Source: Sporomusa acidovorans (GTDB taxonomy: Bacteria > Bacillota > Negativicutes > Sporomusales > Sporomusaceae). Taken from it: a DNA stretch of 64,000 nucleotides. Position 1 is the first letter of the stretch. Each line of letters starts with the position of its first letter. Shown piece after piece: positions 1 through 8,133 of the stretch. Made by a program: the position numbers and the translations under genes. The DNA is taken from assembly GCF_900101845.1 (NCBI RefSeq), contig NZ_FNAM01000023.1:27767-91766 (forward strand), read 5' to 3'. The notes under the pieces were generated by a model. That model was not told where the DNA came from and did not search any database. It saw only the letters and a list, made by a program, of their open reading frames with translations.

Positions 1-558
1 GAAAAATTTTCCCTTTCGGTCTTAGGGCAGTGGGTAACAGACAGTATGCTTTACAAAGCACATGCTGATATTGCTTTCGAAAATGGCGGCGGTCTGCGCT
101 CCGGTATTCCGGCAGGAAAAATTACCTTGGGTAGTTTGTATCAGGTCGTGCCTTTTGACAACACCCTGGTTACCATGGAACTGACCGGAAGACAGGTCAT
201 GGAGGTTCTTGAACATGGTATTGATAATAAGCAAATAGGGATGCTGCAGTTTTCCGGCCTTGTTGTGGAGGTTGAGCGGTCATTGCCGGCAAGTATGAAG
301 ATTACCCGGGTGCGACTTACCGATGGAAGCAAACTAAGTCTGACTAAAACCTATAAAGTTGTCATAAATGATTTTATGGCCCAGGGGGGCGACGGTTTTA
401 CCGTATTTGCCCAAGGAAAACATAAAATGGATACTCAGATTCCTTTGCGTGATTGCCTTATTGAGGCTGTAGAAAAGGCAAAAACACTTAACGTTGTTGA
501 GGATCATCGTTTTGTTGAGGCGTTCACGCAAGCTAAGATCAAAAGGCCTGCTGCTTAA
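1..558 (+). CDS. 5'-nucleotidase / UshA-family protein, C-terminal part (truncated by window start)
   Basis: The reading frame is open from base 1, so this is the 3' end of a longer gene and the ATG at 46 is internal. The visible 185 residues are the C-terminal substrate-binding domain of secreted 5'-nucleotidases/2',3'-cyclic phosphodiesterases. The family signatures are an ADIAFENGGGLRSGIPAG segment, a VPFDNTLV strand and an NDFMAQGGDGF block near the end. The metal-binding N-terminal phosphoesterase domain would lie to the left of the window. Family members hydrolyse nucleotides outside the cytoplasmic membrane. No link to the hydrogenase operon downstream is evident. Confidence 0.85.
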   Translation, partial: EKFSLSVLGQWVTDSMLYKAHADIAFENGGGLRSGIPAGKITLGSLYQVVPFDNTLVTMELTGRQVMEVLEHGIDNKQIGMLQFSGLVVEVERSLPASMKITRVRLTDGSKLSLTKTYKVVINDFMAQGGDGFTVFAQGKHKMDTQIPLRDCLIEAVEKAKTLNVVEDHRFVEAFTQAKIKRPAA

Positions 559-687
559 ATTGCTAGTGAGGTACTTTTTTACTAAATAATTATTATTTTA
601 TATGATTCATTAACAGGAAACTGACGATAAAAGCAGAATAATCAATTAAGGATTTATTTGGTACTGCCAATTTTAGGGGGGGCGACA

Positions 688-1815
688 ATGGAAAAACGGG
701 ACACTCTTTGGGGGTTATTCCAAAAAAAGAATATTAGCAGACGGGATTTTATCAAAACTTGCGTAGCGTTAACCAGTATAATGGGGTTGTCCGCCGATCT
801 GATACCACAAGTCATTGAAGCAGCGGAGAAAAAAACGCTGCCGCCGGTTATTTGGCTTCATGGTCATGAGTGTACAGGCTGTGACGAATCGTTCATTCGC
901 TCACAGACACCATTAGCTTCTGATTTAATTCTCAATATGATAGCCCTTGAATATATGGATGTATTGGCTGCTGCTGCCGGTGAACCGCTAGAGCATCACC
1001 TGGAGGAGGTAATAAAAGCCTATGCCGGTCAGTATCTTCTAATTTTTGAAGGGGCTGTACCGGCAGCGGAAAACGGTATCTATTGCATGGTAGGCGGCAA
1101 ACCAATTCTTGAGACCTTAAAGCATGTAGCTAAAGATGCTGCCGCTATTATTGAAAATGGTTCCTGCGCCGCTTGGGGCGGCATTCAGGCGGCCAGGCCC
1201 AATCCGACTAAATCAGTGGCCGTTAGCGAAGTAATCAGCGGCAAGCCGATTATTAAAGTTCCCGGTTGTCCGCCGATACCGGAAGTACTGACAGGCACGG
1301 TTATGCATTATGCTTTATTCGGTCAGTTACCGCCTGTTGATAGTCAGGGGCGTCCTAAACAGTTTTTTGGCAATCGGATCCATGATACTTGTTACCGGCG
1401 TCCATTTTTTGATTCGGGTATGTTTGTTGAAAAATTTGATGACATGGCCAGTAAGGCGGGCTGGTGTTTATACAAGGTAGGCTGCCGGGGGCCGGAGGCC
1501 TACAATTCCTGTGGTAATATGCGCTGGTGGAATGGTATGAGTTATCCCATTCAGTCAGGCGCACCCTGTGTAGCCTGTGCGTCTAACAATTTCTGGGATA
1601 ATGATCCGTTCTACGAACGATTACCCAATATTCCGCTGCCGAATACCATTGCGAATGCTGATAAAGTTGGCGCTGTATTGGCTGGTGTCACTACTGCCGG
1701 CGTAGTGGCACACGGCATAGCTTCTTATGTTCAGCATAGCCGGCATGAAGCAAAAACGGAAAAAGAACGGCAGGACAGTGAACAACCTAAGCCTCAGCAA
1801 GACCAGGACGAATAA
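688..1815 (+). CDS. hyaA: [NiFe] hydrogenase small subunit (Tat-exported, group 1 type)
   Basis: This is the electron-transferring small subunit of a membrane-bound uptake hydrogenase. The start is ATG 688 because a strong AGGGGGGG site precedes it; an upstream in-frame TTG at 658 has no such site. Residues 17-23 (SRRDFIK) plus the following hydrophobic stretch form a Tat signal, so the folded heterodimer is exported. Cluster-ligand motifs appear in order: HECTGCDESF, GSCAAWGG, VPGCPP, then the Cys/His-rich YKVGCRGPEAYNSC and PCVACASNNFWD regions. A hydrophobic helix near residues 325-345, before a charged tail, would anchor it beside the cytochrome b. The large subunit starts 22 bp downstream. 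Confidence 0.95.
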   Translation: MEKRDTLWGLFQKKNISRRDFIKTCVALTSIMGLSADLIPQVIEAAEKKTLPPVIWLHGHECTGCDESFIRSQTPLASDLILNMIALEYMDVLAAAAGEPLEHHLEEVIKAYAGQYLLIFEGAVPAAENGIYCMVGGKPILETLKHVAKDAAAIIENGSCAAWGGIQAARPNPTKSVAVSEVISGKPIIKVPGCPPIPEVLTGTVMHYALFGQLPPVDSQGRPKQFFGNRIHDTCYRRPFFDSGMFVEKFDDMASKAGWCLYKVGCRGPEAYNSCGNMRWWNGMSYPIQSGAPCVACASNNFWDNDPFYERLPNIPLPNTIANADKVGAVLAGVTTAGVVAHGIASYVQHSRHEAKTEKERQDSEQPKPQQDQDE

Positions 1816-1837
1816 AGGACGAGGAGGAACGGCATAG

Positions 1838-3730
1838 ATGAAGAGAATCGTTGTTGACCCTATAAACCGGATTGAGGGCCATCTGCGGGTTGAAGTTAAA
1901 GTAGATGAGGCTACCGGCAAAGTTGAAGATGCACTGTCAAGCGGTACTGCCTGGCGGGGTATCGAATTGGTACTAAAAGGACGTGACCCGCGGGATGCCT
2001 GGCTGTTTGCTCAACGCATCTGCGGAGTCTGTACAACCGTACATGCCTTGGCCTGCCTGCGATCCGTCGAGGACGCACTAGGTATTGAAATCCCTAAAAA
2101 CGCTAACTATATTCGTAATATCATTGCCGCTGCGCAAATGGTACATGACCACGTAGTTCATTTTTACCACTTGCACGCTTTGGACTGGGTAAGCCCGGTT
2201 GCGGCCCTCAAAGCCAATCCGGCGGCTACCGCTGCTCTGCAAAATACAGTGCTGGAGACATATAGTCTTAAGGCTGAAGGCCCCAAAAGTTTTACTACCA
2301 GTGCTTATCCCAAAGATTTCCCCAAAGCAACTGCCGCTTATTTTACCGAAATCCAGAACAAGATCAAAGCCATTGTTGAGAGCGGGCAGTTGGGGATCTT
2401 TGCCGGTCACTATTGGGAACATCCTGATTATAATGTGCTGCCGCCGGAAGCACATCTCATGGCCGTATCACATTATTTGAATATGCTGGACCGCCAACGG
2501 GACATTGTTATTCCTCATATTATCTTTGGCGGAAAAAATCCCCATCCTCATTATATTGTCGGTGGTATGCCCTGTTCTATTTCGATGAATGATATGAATG
2601 CGCCGGTTAACACCGAGCGATTAGCCGTTGTTGACAATTCAGTAAATTTAACAATTGATCTCGTTAATAATTTTTATATACCAGATGCGCTGGTCATTGG
2701 CGATTTGTTTGTTAAGGCCGGTTATGTTGACGGTGGCGGTCTTGCCGGGCAGCGGGTATTGTCATTTGGCGATTTCCCGGAGGAACGCTATAGCGGAATT
2801 TCCAATGGTGACTATTTTAATAACTTGTTGATCCGTTCCAACGGTGTAGTGGAGAATTTTGGCCAGGGAGTGGACAAGGCTATTTTCCATCCACTGGCGG
2901 GAAAAGATTTGAGCGATCCCAATGTACTGGCCGAAGGTGTTGAGCATGCTTGGTACAATTACCCCGAGAGCGGCAAGGATCTGCATCCCTGGAACGGTGT
3001 TACGGCTCCGCAGTATACCGGACCTAAGGAAGGGACTAAAACAAACTGGAAATACCTTGACGAAGACGGCAAATATTCCTGGATTAAGACGCCCAAATGG
3101 AATGGCAAGACAGCTGAAGTCGGGCCGCTGGCCAAATATATCATTGTGTATACCAAGATAAAGCAGGGTGTTATTCAGCAGCCTACCTGGGCAGAAAAAT
3201 TTATTGTCGATCAGATTGAAGCGGTGTCAAAATTATTGAATTTGCCAGCGGAAAAATGGCTGCCCACCACGGTCGGCAGGACTGCGGCCCGCGCCCTGGA
3301 CGCCCAACTGCATGCCTATATCAGCAAATATTTCTTTGATAAACTGTTAAACAACATTAAAGCAGGGGACACGACGGTCGCTAATACGGCTAATTGGGAT
3401 CCGGCCAGCTGGCCTAAGGAAGCTAAGGGTGTTGGTTTACATGAAGCGCCGCGTGGCGGTCTGAGCCATTGGGTAACCATTAAGAACGGAAAAATTGACA
3501 ATTATCAGGCCATTGTTCCTTCTACCTGGAACGCCTGCCCGCGCGATGGAAAAGCCGGTCATGGCGCCTATGAGTCCAGTATGATCGATACAAAAGTTAA
3601 GATTGCCGAACAACCTCTGGAAATATTGCGAGTTGTTCATTCGTTTGATCCGTGCTTGGCGTGTGCCACTCATTTATTTGATAACGAAGGCAAGGAAATT
3701 GCTGTCGTCCGTACAGATCCGTATTTTTAA
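1838..3730 (+). CDS. hyaB: [NiFe] hydrogenase large (catalytic) subunit precursor
   Basis: This 630-aa subunit holds the Ni-Fe active site. The N-terminal RICGVC motif (about residues 60-65) and the C-terminal DPCLACATH motif (about 604-612) provide the four metal-binding cysteines. The 18 residues after that His form the tail that a maturation protease removes once nickel is inserted; the protease is encoded two genes downstream. A GAGGAGG site precedes ATG 1838. The subunit travels with the Tat-tagged small subunit and oxidises H2 on the outer face of the membrane. Confidence 0.96.
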   Translation: MKRIVVDPINRIEGHLRVEVKVDEATGKVEDALSSGTAWRGIELVLKGRDPRDAWLFAQRICGVCTTVHALACLRSVEDALGIEIPKNANYIRNIIAAAQMVHDHVVHFYHLHALDWVSPVAALKANPAATAALQNTVLETYSLKAEGPKSFTTSAYPKDFPKATAAYFTEIQNKIKAIVESGQLGIFAGHYWEHPDYNVLPPEAHLMAVSHYLNMLDRQRDIVIPHIIFGGKNPHPHYIVGGMPCSISMNDMNAPVNTERLAVVDNSVNLTIDLVNNFYIPDALVIGDLFVKAGYVDGGGLAGQRVLSFGDFPEERYSGISNGDYFNNLLIRSNGVVENFGQGVDKAIFHPLAGKDLSDPNVLAEGVEHAWYNYPESGKDLHPWNGVTAPQYTGPKEGTKTNWKYLDEDGKYSWIKTPKWNGKTAEVGPLAKYIIVYTKIKQGVIQQPTWAEKFIVDQIEAVSKLLNLPAEKWLPTTVGRTAARALDAQLHAYISKYFFDKLLNNIKAGDTTVANTANWDPASWPKEAKGVGLHEAPRGGLSHWVTIKNGKIDNYQAIVPSTWNACPRDGKAGHGAYESSMIDTKVKIAEQPLEILRVVHSFDPCLACATHLFDNEGKEIAVVRTDPYF

Positions 3731-3847
3731 GAAAAGACTTGGCTTGTGCCAAGTCCTTCAGAACGCCGGCAGAAGCCACCTGTACCCCTTTAGGGGGTAT
3801 AGTCGTTCTTACTTATTATCAGAAAGGTTATATTTTCTGATAATGTA
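3730..3847 (+). repeat. Structured dispersed repeat, family 1, copy 1
   Basis: A 118-bp element fills the gap between the large subunit and the cytochrome b gene. It has a perfect hairpin GACTTGGC/GCCAAGTC, a CGCCGGC-containing segment, an extra small hairpin (CCCCTTTAGGGG), the core AGTCGTTCTTACT at 3801-3813 and a 10-bp hairpin TTATCAGAAA/TTTCTGATAA. It is nearly identical to 44830-44928 except for the small extra hairpin. A diverged member lies in reverse orientation at 38277-38361. It could be a mobile palindromic repeat, an RNA-processing or stability element, or a regulatory RNA. Confidence 0.85.
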
Positions 3848-3867
3848 AAAAAAGGAGGATACTGTCT

Positions 3868-4587
3868 ATGCGTCAAGGCGCCATGCAACGGTATTATCTG
3901 TTTAGCCCATGGCTGCGGATTTTCCATTGGGTGATGGTAATATGCGTGTTTATATTGTTTGTCACAGGCCTATATATTGGCAATCCCTTTTTTCTGGGGA
4001 ACCAGGGAATAGACCCCACTTTTGCCGTTGCTAACGGTTTGTCTATGGAAACGATACGCTATATTCACTTTATTGCTGCCTATATTTTGGTACTTTCGTT
4101 TATACCGCGCATTTACGGCTTTATTATTAATCCCGGCGACAGGCTGCTTCCCCGGTTTTGGACCAAGCTCTACTGGACAGGGATTATGGATACGCAGCTG
4201 CATTATATGTTTCTGAGAGGAAGGCATCGGCCGTATCTAAGGAACTCATTGGCAAGGTCAGGCTATTTAGCGGTCTATTTTATGTTTTTGATCGAGATGA
4301 TAACAGGTTTTGCTATGTACTATATGGTTGAGCCCAATCGGTTGTTAGCTAAAATATTCGGGCCGTTCAATAACCTGCTTGTTAACGAATATGTTGTTCA
4401 CCTCATTCACCATTTTGTTGCCTGGTTTATTATTCTATTTGTAATCGTGCATGTTTATATGGCTGTAAGGGCTGATTTTACAGAAAAGGGCGGCGAAATC
4501 TCAGCCATGTTTTCGGGGGTCAAATACCTGGAGGAAGAACCTGACGATGTAGGGGACATACTAGTTAAGAAAGCTAAGGCAGAGTAG
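3868..4587 (+). CDS. hyaC: Ni/Fe-hydrogenase b-type cytochrome subunit
   Basis: This 239-aa integral membrane protein has about four hydrophobic helices, matching the HyaC/cytochrome b561-like family. Histidines in the helices (LRIFHWVMV, IRYIHFIAA, VVHLIHHFVAWF, VIVHVYMAV) would ligate two b hemes that pass electrons from H2 to the quinone pool. AAGGAGG lies 10 bases before ATG 3868. The gene is separated from the large subunit by a structured repeat that might alter subunit ratios by affecting the mRNA. Confidence 0.93.
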   Translation: MRQGAMQRYYLFSPWLRIFHWVMVICVFILFVTGLYIGNPFFLGNQGIDPTFAVANGLSMETIRYIHFIAAYILVLSFIPRIYGFIINPGDRLLPRFWTKLYWTGIMDTQLHYMFLRGRHRPYLRNSLARSGYLAVYFMFLIEMITGFAMYYMVEPNRLLAKIFGPFNNLLVNEYVVHLIHHFVAWFIILFVIVHVYMAVRADFTEKGGEISAMFSGVKYLEEEPDDVGDILVKKAKAE

Positions 4588-4602
4588 GGGAGTTTTTTAC
4601 CT

Positions 4603-5085
4603 ATGGAGAAAACCATTGTTTTAGGAGTCGGCAATATCCTGATGCAGGATGAAGGGTTTGGAGTCCGTGTTGTGGAAGAGATTTCACGGCGCTATACATT
4701 CCCGAAAAATGTCCAGGCTTTGGACGGTGGAACCCTTGGCATGGAACTGCTGAACTTTATTAAAGGGGCCGAATATCTGTTGATCATTGATGCAGTAAAT
4801 GGCGGCGGTCAGCCTGGCGATCTATATCAGCTTACCGGTGAAGAGGTTAAGGCTTATTTTAAGCAGAAAGTATCTATGCATGAAATAGGCATTCAGGATG
4901 TGCTGACCGCACTCGAGCTTTTAGAGCAGCCGGTAAAAAAGGTGGTTGTTGTAGGGGTTCAGCCGGCTGTTATTGATATCGGACTTGAATTAACTGAGGT
5001 TGTGCAGGCAAGAATGGATGATATCGTCAAGCTGGTTGTTGGTGTTTTGGATTCTTGGGGTATAAACTGCCAAACGCATACATAG
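4603..5085 (+). CDS. hyaD: Hydrogenase maturation protease
   Basis: This 160-aa protein belongs to the HyaD/HybD nickel-dependent endopeptidases that cut the C-terminal extension of the large subunit after metal insertion. The N-terminal LGVGNILMQDEGFGVRVVEE motif carries the conserved metal-binding acidic residue, and later Asp (IIDAVNGG) and His (VSMHEIGI) positions complete the site. It follows the cytochrome gene by 15 bp in the same operon. Confidence 0.93.
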   Translation: MEKTIVLGVGNILMQDEGFGVRVVEEISRRYTFPKNVQALDGGTLGMELLNFIKGAEYLLIIDAVNGGGQPGDLYQLTGEEVKAYFKQKVSMHEIGIQDVLTALELLEQPVKKVVVVGVQPAVIDIGLELTEVVQARMDDIVKLVVGVLDSWGINCQTHT

Positions 5086-5112
5086 TAATTTACAAATGCG
5101 GGAGGTGGCGCT

Positions 5113-5427
5113 GTGAATTACAGTGTTCTTTATGTTATTTTTACCCTGCGTGAAGAACCTGAAGTTTTTCCGGCCGAAGATTACCGGTACAACCAGGAAC
5201 AGGCCTGTCATGAATTATTAATTACAATATTTAATCAAAAACTGTGGGTTGACACCCGTGCTGTCCGACTGAAGAAAATTGCGGGAGCAGCCTTTTGTTG
5301 GAAGGAGTATGAAGAAGGAAAATATATCGAACTTAATCAGGCAAATGCCGTTTGTCCTGAATGTGGCTGGTGGCGATGCCATGTTTGTGATTCCTGTCAC
5401 TGTAATAAACCTAAAAAGCAAGACTAA
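5113..5427 (+). CDS. Cysteine-rich protein of unknown function in the hydrogenase operon
   Basis: The 104-aa frame starts at GTG 5113 behind a GGGAGGTGG site, 27 bp after the maturation protease, so it is probably co-transcribed. The N-terminal two thirds is ordinary globular sequence. The C-terminus has closely spaced cysteines (CPECGWWRCHVCDSCHC), which suggests a zinc or Fe-S site. I do not recognise the family. Its place suggests a hydrogenase accessory role, but that is inference from position only. Confidence 0.75.
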   Translation: MNYSVLYVIFTLREEPEVFPAEDYRYNQEQACHELLITIFNQKLWVDTRAVRLKKIAGAAFCWKEYEEGKYIELNQANAVCPECGWWRCHVCDSCHCNKPKKQD

Positions 5428-5522
5428 TTAAAAAAATTACAATGATGGCAGGAAAAATGCTATTTTATACGTAAATTGTATACTGATAATTATTTTATTC
5501 TGCGTATCAAGGAGTGGTAATT

Positions 5523-5882
5523 ATGCTACGCGGCATTCGTGGCGCAACAACTGTTACAACTAATAACCGGGAAGAGATTTTTGATCGCGTGGCTGAACTC
5601 CTTGCGGTAATTGTTCAGGAAAATGCTCTGCGCATTGAGGACATCGGTGCGGTAATATTTAGTTCAACCCCGGACTTAAATGCGGCTTTTCCGGCTGCCG
5701 GCGCGAGAAAGGCCGGCTGGCTGCAGGTACCGCTGTTCGGGACACAGGAAATCGAATGTCCGGATGCACCAAAACGTTGTATTCGTGTACTGATCTTGTG
5801 GAATACTGATCTTGGACAGCAAGACATTAAACATGTATATCTGCATGATGCGGTTTGCTTGCGTCAGGATATCAAGCTATAA
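5523..5882 (+). CDS. aroH: Chorismate mutase, AroH type
   Basis: This monofunctional chorismate mutase converts chorismate to prephenate on the way to Phe and Tyr. It is 119 aa, the usual AroH length. It shows the N-terminal RGIRGATTV motif and later GARKAGWLQVPLF and IRVLILWNT blocks that form the trimeric active site. ATG 5523 is preferred over GTG 5514 because AAGGAG lies 9 bases before it. The terminator at 5925-5960 ends the unit. Other aromatic pathway genes (aroE, aroC, aroK, aroB) lie further along the window. Confidence 0.93.
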   Translation: MLRGIRGATTVTTNNREEIFDRVAELLAVIVQENALRIEDIGAVIFSSTPDLNAAFPAAGARKAGWLQVPLFGTQEIECPDAPKRCIRVLILWNTDLGQQDIKHVYLHDAVCLRQDIKL

Positions 5883-5924
5883 GAGAAGCTGGGTGTCAGA
5901 GCGGCTAACTGCTCGGTGATCAAC

Positions 5925-5960
5925 AAAGTCTGCTTTGTGTTTGCAAAGCAGACTTTTTAT
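5925..5960 (+). terminator. Rho-independent terminator after aroH
   Basis: A 13-bp perfect stem, AAAGTCTGCTTTG paired with CAAAGCAGACTTT, is followed by TTTTTAT. Confidence 0.9.
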
Positions 5961-6109
5961 TTACGTTGGATAATGGAGATTATTGGCTGATACTGTCATT
6001 GTATATACGGTATATATGTTGAATTTTGGCGAATTTGTAGTAAGTTTAATTGCAATCACCGGCCGGTAGTGTAATAATATAGAAAGAAATAAGGAGGCTT
6101 AACGATCAG

Positions 6110-7069
6110 ATGTTTGCGAATAACTGTTTGATATCAATTGTTGTGCCAGTGTATAATGAGCAGGATAATATCGACATGTTTTATCAGGAAGTTGTAAAAT
6201 ATATGGAACAACTGGCCTATTGTTTTGAACTCATCTTTGTCGATGACGGATCAAGTGATGCCACGCCCTTTATTGTAGAGCGCTTAGCTGTTGCCGATAA
6301 ACGGGTGAGAGGACTGATTATGGCGCGTAATTTTGGTCATCAGATAGCTCTGACTTGTGGCTTGTATCACGCTAAAGGCAATGCAGTCATTACCATGGAC
6401 GGTGATATGCAGCATCCTCCGGAAATGCTGCCGTTATTAATTAGCAAATGGGAGGAAGGTTTCCAGGTTGTTCAAACTGTCCGGATAAATACGGAAGGCG
6501 CTTCTTGGTTTAAAAGCTTTACTTCGAACATGTTTTACAAGCTGATGAATGCTATGTCCAATGTTCAGGTAACAGAAGGCGGTTCTGATTTTAGATTGCT
6601 GGACAAGCAGGTAGTGGCGAGTTTCCGCCGGTTTCGGGAACGGGCCCGCTTTATTCGCGGTATGATCAGTGCGATTGGTTATCGCCAAACGAAAATTGAA
6701 TTTGTGGCTCCTAGACGCTTTGCGGGAAAATCCAAGTTTTCGCTGAAGAAAATGCTCCATTTTGCGTTGGATGGTATTACCGCCTATTCCAAAACACCGC
6801 TCCGTTTTGCTTTTTATATTGGGATTATTATGGGATTTAGCAGCATAGTTTTGACCTTGCATGTTCTTTATATAAAGTTATTTACGGTAGAGGCGGTTCC
6901 CGGCTGGGCGACGATAACGGCAAGCATTCTTCTTCTCGGCGGGCTGCAGTTAGCGGGAATTGGTATTATTGGCGAATATATTGGACGGATATTTGAGGAA
7001 GTAAAACAGCGGCCGCTTTACTGGCTGCGTGCTGAATTTGGGCAGCACAAAGAAAGGAATAAAGAGTAA
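6110..7069 (+). CDS. Family 2 glycosyltransferase with two C-terminal membrane helices (GtrB/dolichol-phosphate-mannose-synthase-like)
   Basis: The 319-aa protein opens with the GT-A fold signature SIVVPVYNEQDNI and has FVDDGSSD and TMDGDMQHPP (metal-binding DxD) motifs. Two hydrophobic helices lie near residues 230-255 and 265-290, followed by GIGIIGEYIGRIFEEVKQRP, typical of enzymes that load a sugar onto undecaprenyl phosphate. The donor sugar and final acceptor cannot be told from sequence. GGAGG lies 12 bases before ATG 6110. It stands alone between aroH and a riboswitch-controlled hydrolase. Confidence 0.9.
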   Translation: MFANNCLISIVVPVYNEQDNIDMFYQEVVKYMEQLAYCFELIFVDDGSSDATPFIVERLAVADKRVRGLIMARNFGHQIALTCGLYHAKGNAVITMDGDMQHPPEMLPLLISKWEEGFQVVQTVRINTEGASWFKSFTSNMFYKLMNAMSNVQVTEGGSDFRLLDKQVVASFRRFRERARFIRGMISAIGYRQTKIEFVAPRRFAGKSKFSLKKMLHFALDGITAYSKTPLRFAFYIGIIMGFSSIVLTLHVLYIKLFTVEAVPGWATITASILLLGGLQLAGIGIIGEYIGRIFEEVKQRPLYWLRAEFGQHKERNKE

Positions 7070-7175
7070 TATTTTGCAAGAAAAACAAAATTTTGACCTA
7101 ATAAATGTAAAAAAAATCGATATAGAGGAAGGATTTTTCAGGATTAGGCCGAATAAGTAATTTTGAGCGCTATAG

Positions 7176-7293
7176 AAATGCCGAATCCTGCTCAGGTACG
7201 GGGGAACCAATTTAGGGGGTGAAACTTGATCAACACGGCTTTTTCAAGTAGGGTGCCTGCAACCCTAACCCGTCAGCTAACCTCGGAGGCCAG
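7176..7293 (+). promoter_or_regulatory. c-di-AMP riboswitch (ydaO/yuaA leader)
   Basis: The leader of the NlpC/P60 gene contains the conserved blocks of the ydaO/yuaA class: GAATCCTG, ACGGGGGAACCA, GGGGTGAAAC, TAGGGTGCC, then AACCCTAACCCGTCAGC and TAACCTCGGAGGC. The ends (ATGCC and GGAGGC) can pair to close the fold. Members of this class sense cyclic di-AMP and usually switch cell-wall hydrolase or potassium-transport genes off. The hydrolase start codon lies 18 bases beyond, so control may act on translation or on a fold overlapping the ribosome site. Confidence 0.93.
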
Positions 7294-7310
7294 TGAGGGG
7301 AGAATCAAAT

Positions 7311-7979
7311 TTGCATAAGTTTTTGAGGTTTATTGTCACGTTATGCCTCATTTTTGGCATAACTACGTTTGCTCAAGCTTCGGGTACATACGAGGTTGGT
7401 GACCAGGGCGATGATGTGGCCGGTATTCAGGCACAGCTAAATAATCTGGGTTTTAATGCTGGTGCTGTGGACGGCGATTTTGGATCCTTAACGGCTAATG
7501 CTGTTAAAGCTTTTCAAAGATCACGTGGTCTTGAAGCAGACGGTGTGGTTGGAATGCAAACCTATCGTGCTTTGATGGGACGGGATATCCCGGCCAGCCG
7601 TGATTCTTCCACTGCTTCGGTAAGGCGTATCGTTCAGACTTCCATGCGTTATATGGGTGTACCTTATGTATTTGGTGGTACAAGCCCGAGCGGTTTTGAT
7701 TGTTCCGGATTCACTCGTTATATTTTTGCTCAAAGCGGGATTTACTTGCCGCGAATGGCCGATGAACAATTTGAAGTTGGGCGGTATGTGTCCTATGGTC
7801 GTCTCCAACCGGGAGACTTGGTGTTTTTCAGCACCTATACCTCAGGCGTATCTCATAGCGGAATCTATATTGGCGATGGTAGATTTATCAGTGCTACTTC
7901 TAGCCGTGGTGTAGCAATTGACAGTATGGATAGCAGCTATTGGGGTCCGCGGTATATCGGGGCTCGCCGAGTAATCTAA
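7311..7979 (+). CDS. Secreted peptidoglycan hydrolase: signal peptide, PG-binding_1 domain, NlpC/P60
   Basis: TTG 7311 is chosen because GAGGGGAG lies just upstream and the protein then begins MHKFLRFIV, a clean signal peptide ending about ...TFAQA. Residues about 26-90 form a peptidoglycan-binding type 1 domain (GDQGDDVAGIQAQL, GDFGSLTANAVKAFQ). The C-terminal NlpC/P60 endopeptidase has its catalytic Cys in GFDCSGFTRY and His in SHSGIYIGDG. It would cut peptide cross-links in the wall. Control by c-di-AMP is indicated by the riboswitch immediately upstream. Confidence 0.94.
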   Translation: MHKFLRFIVTLCLIFGITTFAQASGTYEVGDQGDDVAGIQAQLNNLGFNAGAVDGDFGSLTANAVKAFQRSRGLEADGVVGMQTYRALMGRDIPASRDSSTASVRRIVQTSMRYMGVPYVFGGTSPSGFDCSGFTRYIFAQSGIYLPRMADEQFEVGRYVSYGRLQPGDLVFFSTYTSGVSHSGIYIGDGRFISATSSRGVAIDSMDSSYWGPRYIGARRVI

Positions 7980-7987
7980 ATTAAGAA

Positions 7988-8020
7988 GGGAAGGCGTTGT
8001 CGGCCTTCCCATTTTTATTT
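7988..8020 (+). terminator. Terminator after the NlpC/P60 gene
   Basis: GGGAAGGC pairs with GCCTTCCC over a short loop and is followed by ATTTTTATTTT. Confidence 0.9.
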
Positions 8021-8133
8021 TAAATTAAATTAACTTTGTAGCAGGAGTTTTACATAAAGGATTGTATTTTACTATAGGAAATGAGACAATAGAGAAGATC
8101 AAAGTTAAGCATTCTTTACAGCGGAGATAAATT

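Noticed and set aside
3603..3848. 81-aa ORF over the end of the hydrogenase large subunit
   Set aside because: It runs out of frame through the conserved C-terminus of HyaB and into the structured repeat, with no ribosome site.
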